Source of the DNA: JAHFUI01 sp041485905
Lineage (GTDB): Bacteria; Acidobacteriota; Vicinamibacteria; Vicinamibacterales; CAVVIG01
Assembly (NCBI GenBank): GCA_041485905.1
Contig: JBGPKK010000237.1
Span: forward strand, 1 to 6,458
Length of the DNA stretch: 6,458 nt
Direction: 5' to 3'
Below the pieces are notes generated by a model that saw only the letters and a list, made by a program, of their open reading frames with translations, had not been told where the DNA came from and searched no databases. A program made the position numbers and the translations under genes. Position 1 is the first letter of the stretch. Every line of letters begins with the position of its first letter. Below, piece after piece: positions 5,912 through 6,458 of this stretch.

Positions 5912-6458
5912 TCAGCGTAGGGAATTCAACTCCACGCGCCCCTTCGGGCTGTCCAGCGTCGCGATCAGCGCAGGCTTCGGACCGATGGTCACGGCGAGAT
6001 CGAGGCCGAGCTGATCCAGCATTTTCTGAACGCGCGCGGCGTCGGGATGCTCCGCGCGCAGGGCGACGAGCTTGACGCCCGGCGCCGCCGTCGCCGCAGG
6101 ATGCTGGGATGTGCCCCAGTCGATGACGTACGGAATCAGGCGGTCCGCCAGGACGACGGATGGATCGGTGTACCGCCAGGACAGCACGACGCCGTCCGGC
6201 CGTTTGCGGCTGCCCGAGATGACGTCCCCCAGGCTGATCCCGACGCGCCGCGATCTGGCCACGATCGTGTCCAGATCGTTCCCCTTCGCCACCCAGGTCA
6301 ACAGACGCGGCGCAGTCAGATCGTCGATGCCAAAGCGACGCGGCTTCTCCGGCTTTGGCTGGTCCGGATCCGGACCGATGATCTCGAGGTACGTGGCGGG
6401 GCCGAGCGCAATCAGCGCATTCCTGGTTCCGAGACCGGGATGCTGGCCTCCCGGCGTC
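5912..6458 (-). CDS. Glyoxalase-like domain protein (VOC superfamily), N-terminus outside window
   Basis: The frame is open from the right edge (first full codon at 6457) to TGA at 5912-5914, giving 181 visible residues. It starts TPGGQHPGLGTRNALIALGP followed by TYLEIIGPDPDQ, the hallmark of Glyoxalase_3-type (PF13468) proteins: the first half with HPG.GT.N and YLEIIG, including the Glu usually found at the metal position. Then come RPDGVVLSWRYTDP, LIPYVIDWG, TSQHP, and a C-terminal TLDSPKGRVEL. Only the initiating residues and perhaps the first His appear to be missing. Members are putative cytoplasmic dioxygenase/isomerase-like enzymes of unknown substrate. A TTG at 6299-6301 is an internal leucine, not the start. 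The last residues NSLR after VEL may be partly derived from the junction with the kinase relic. Confidence 0.88.
   Translation of the reverse strand, partial: TPGGQHPGLGTRNALIALGPATYLEIIGPDPDQPKPEKPRRFGIDDLTAPRLLTWVAKGNDLDTIVARSRRVGISLGDVISGSRKRPDGVVLSWRYTDPSVVLADRLIPYVIDWGTSQHPAATAAPGVKLVALRAEHPDAARVQKMLDQLGLDLAVTIGPKPALIATLDSPKGRVELNSLR

Noticed and set aside
5912..5914. Selenocysteine at the TGA of the VOC gene
   Set aside because: No reason for selenocysteine at the extreme C-terminus of this family, and the following residues match another protein family.

Overview
This is a GC-rich, gene-dense bacterial window. It holds one partial gene on the plus strand (left edge) and a co-directional series on the minus strand that fills the rest. 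The gene types suggest an Acidobacteriota genome, probably Vicinamibacteria-like: a MacB/FtsX-type permease of the 'ADOP' style, a secreted DUF885 peptidase, a secreted YtcJ-type amidohydrolase, and the C-terminal relic of a TolB/WD40-type Ser/Thr kinase ending in the PITVVLNW...GLKK signature. That assignment is inference from family recall; there is no rRNA or marker gene to prove it.

Layout from left to right. Bases 2-589 (+) are the C-terminal half of an ABC transporter permease. It converges, 13 bp apart, on a small lipoprotein of unknown function (603-1085, -). Bases 1086-1362 hold no intact gene, but they carry a GC-rich inverted repeat (1130-1149) and a deletion-shrunken relic of a YdeI/OmdA-family gene (about 1150-1355, -). 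Then come an SDR-family protein lacking all four classical catalytic residues (1363-2136, -), a secreted metal-dependent amidohydrolase (2150-3823, -), a 30-residue candidate small membrane protein with a perfect Shine-Dalgarno (3869-3961, -), and a DUF885 peptidase (3971-5755, -). Upstream of the peptidase lies the second gene relic, a kinase/TolB C-terminus (5795-5911, -). The window ends inside a glyoxalase-like (VOC) gene (5912-6458, -, 5' end missing).

In transcription order the likely unit is VOC protein, kinase relic, DUF885 peptidase, small protein, amidohydrolase, SDR. The tight spacing of peptidase/small ORF (stop codon inside the next SD) and amidohydrolase/SDR (13 bp) supports co-transcription and translational coupling. 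The peptidase and amidohydrolase both carry export signals, so a scavenging role for peptides and amides in the envelope is plausible but unproven.

The most unusual parts are between the genes. Two purine-rich, about 7-bp-period repeats of shared form RRAGGCW sit just upstream of two start codons, and one supplies the ribosome binding site. Two gene relics keep recognisable ends of their families but have lost their middles. No RNA genes, CRISPR arrays, insertion sequences or phage genes were seen.
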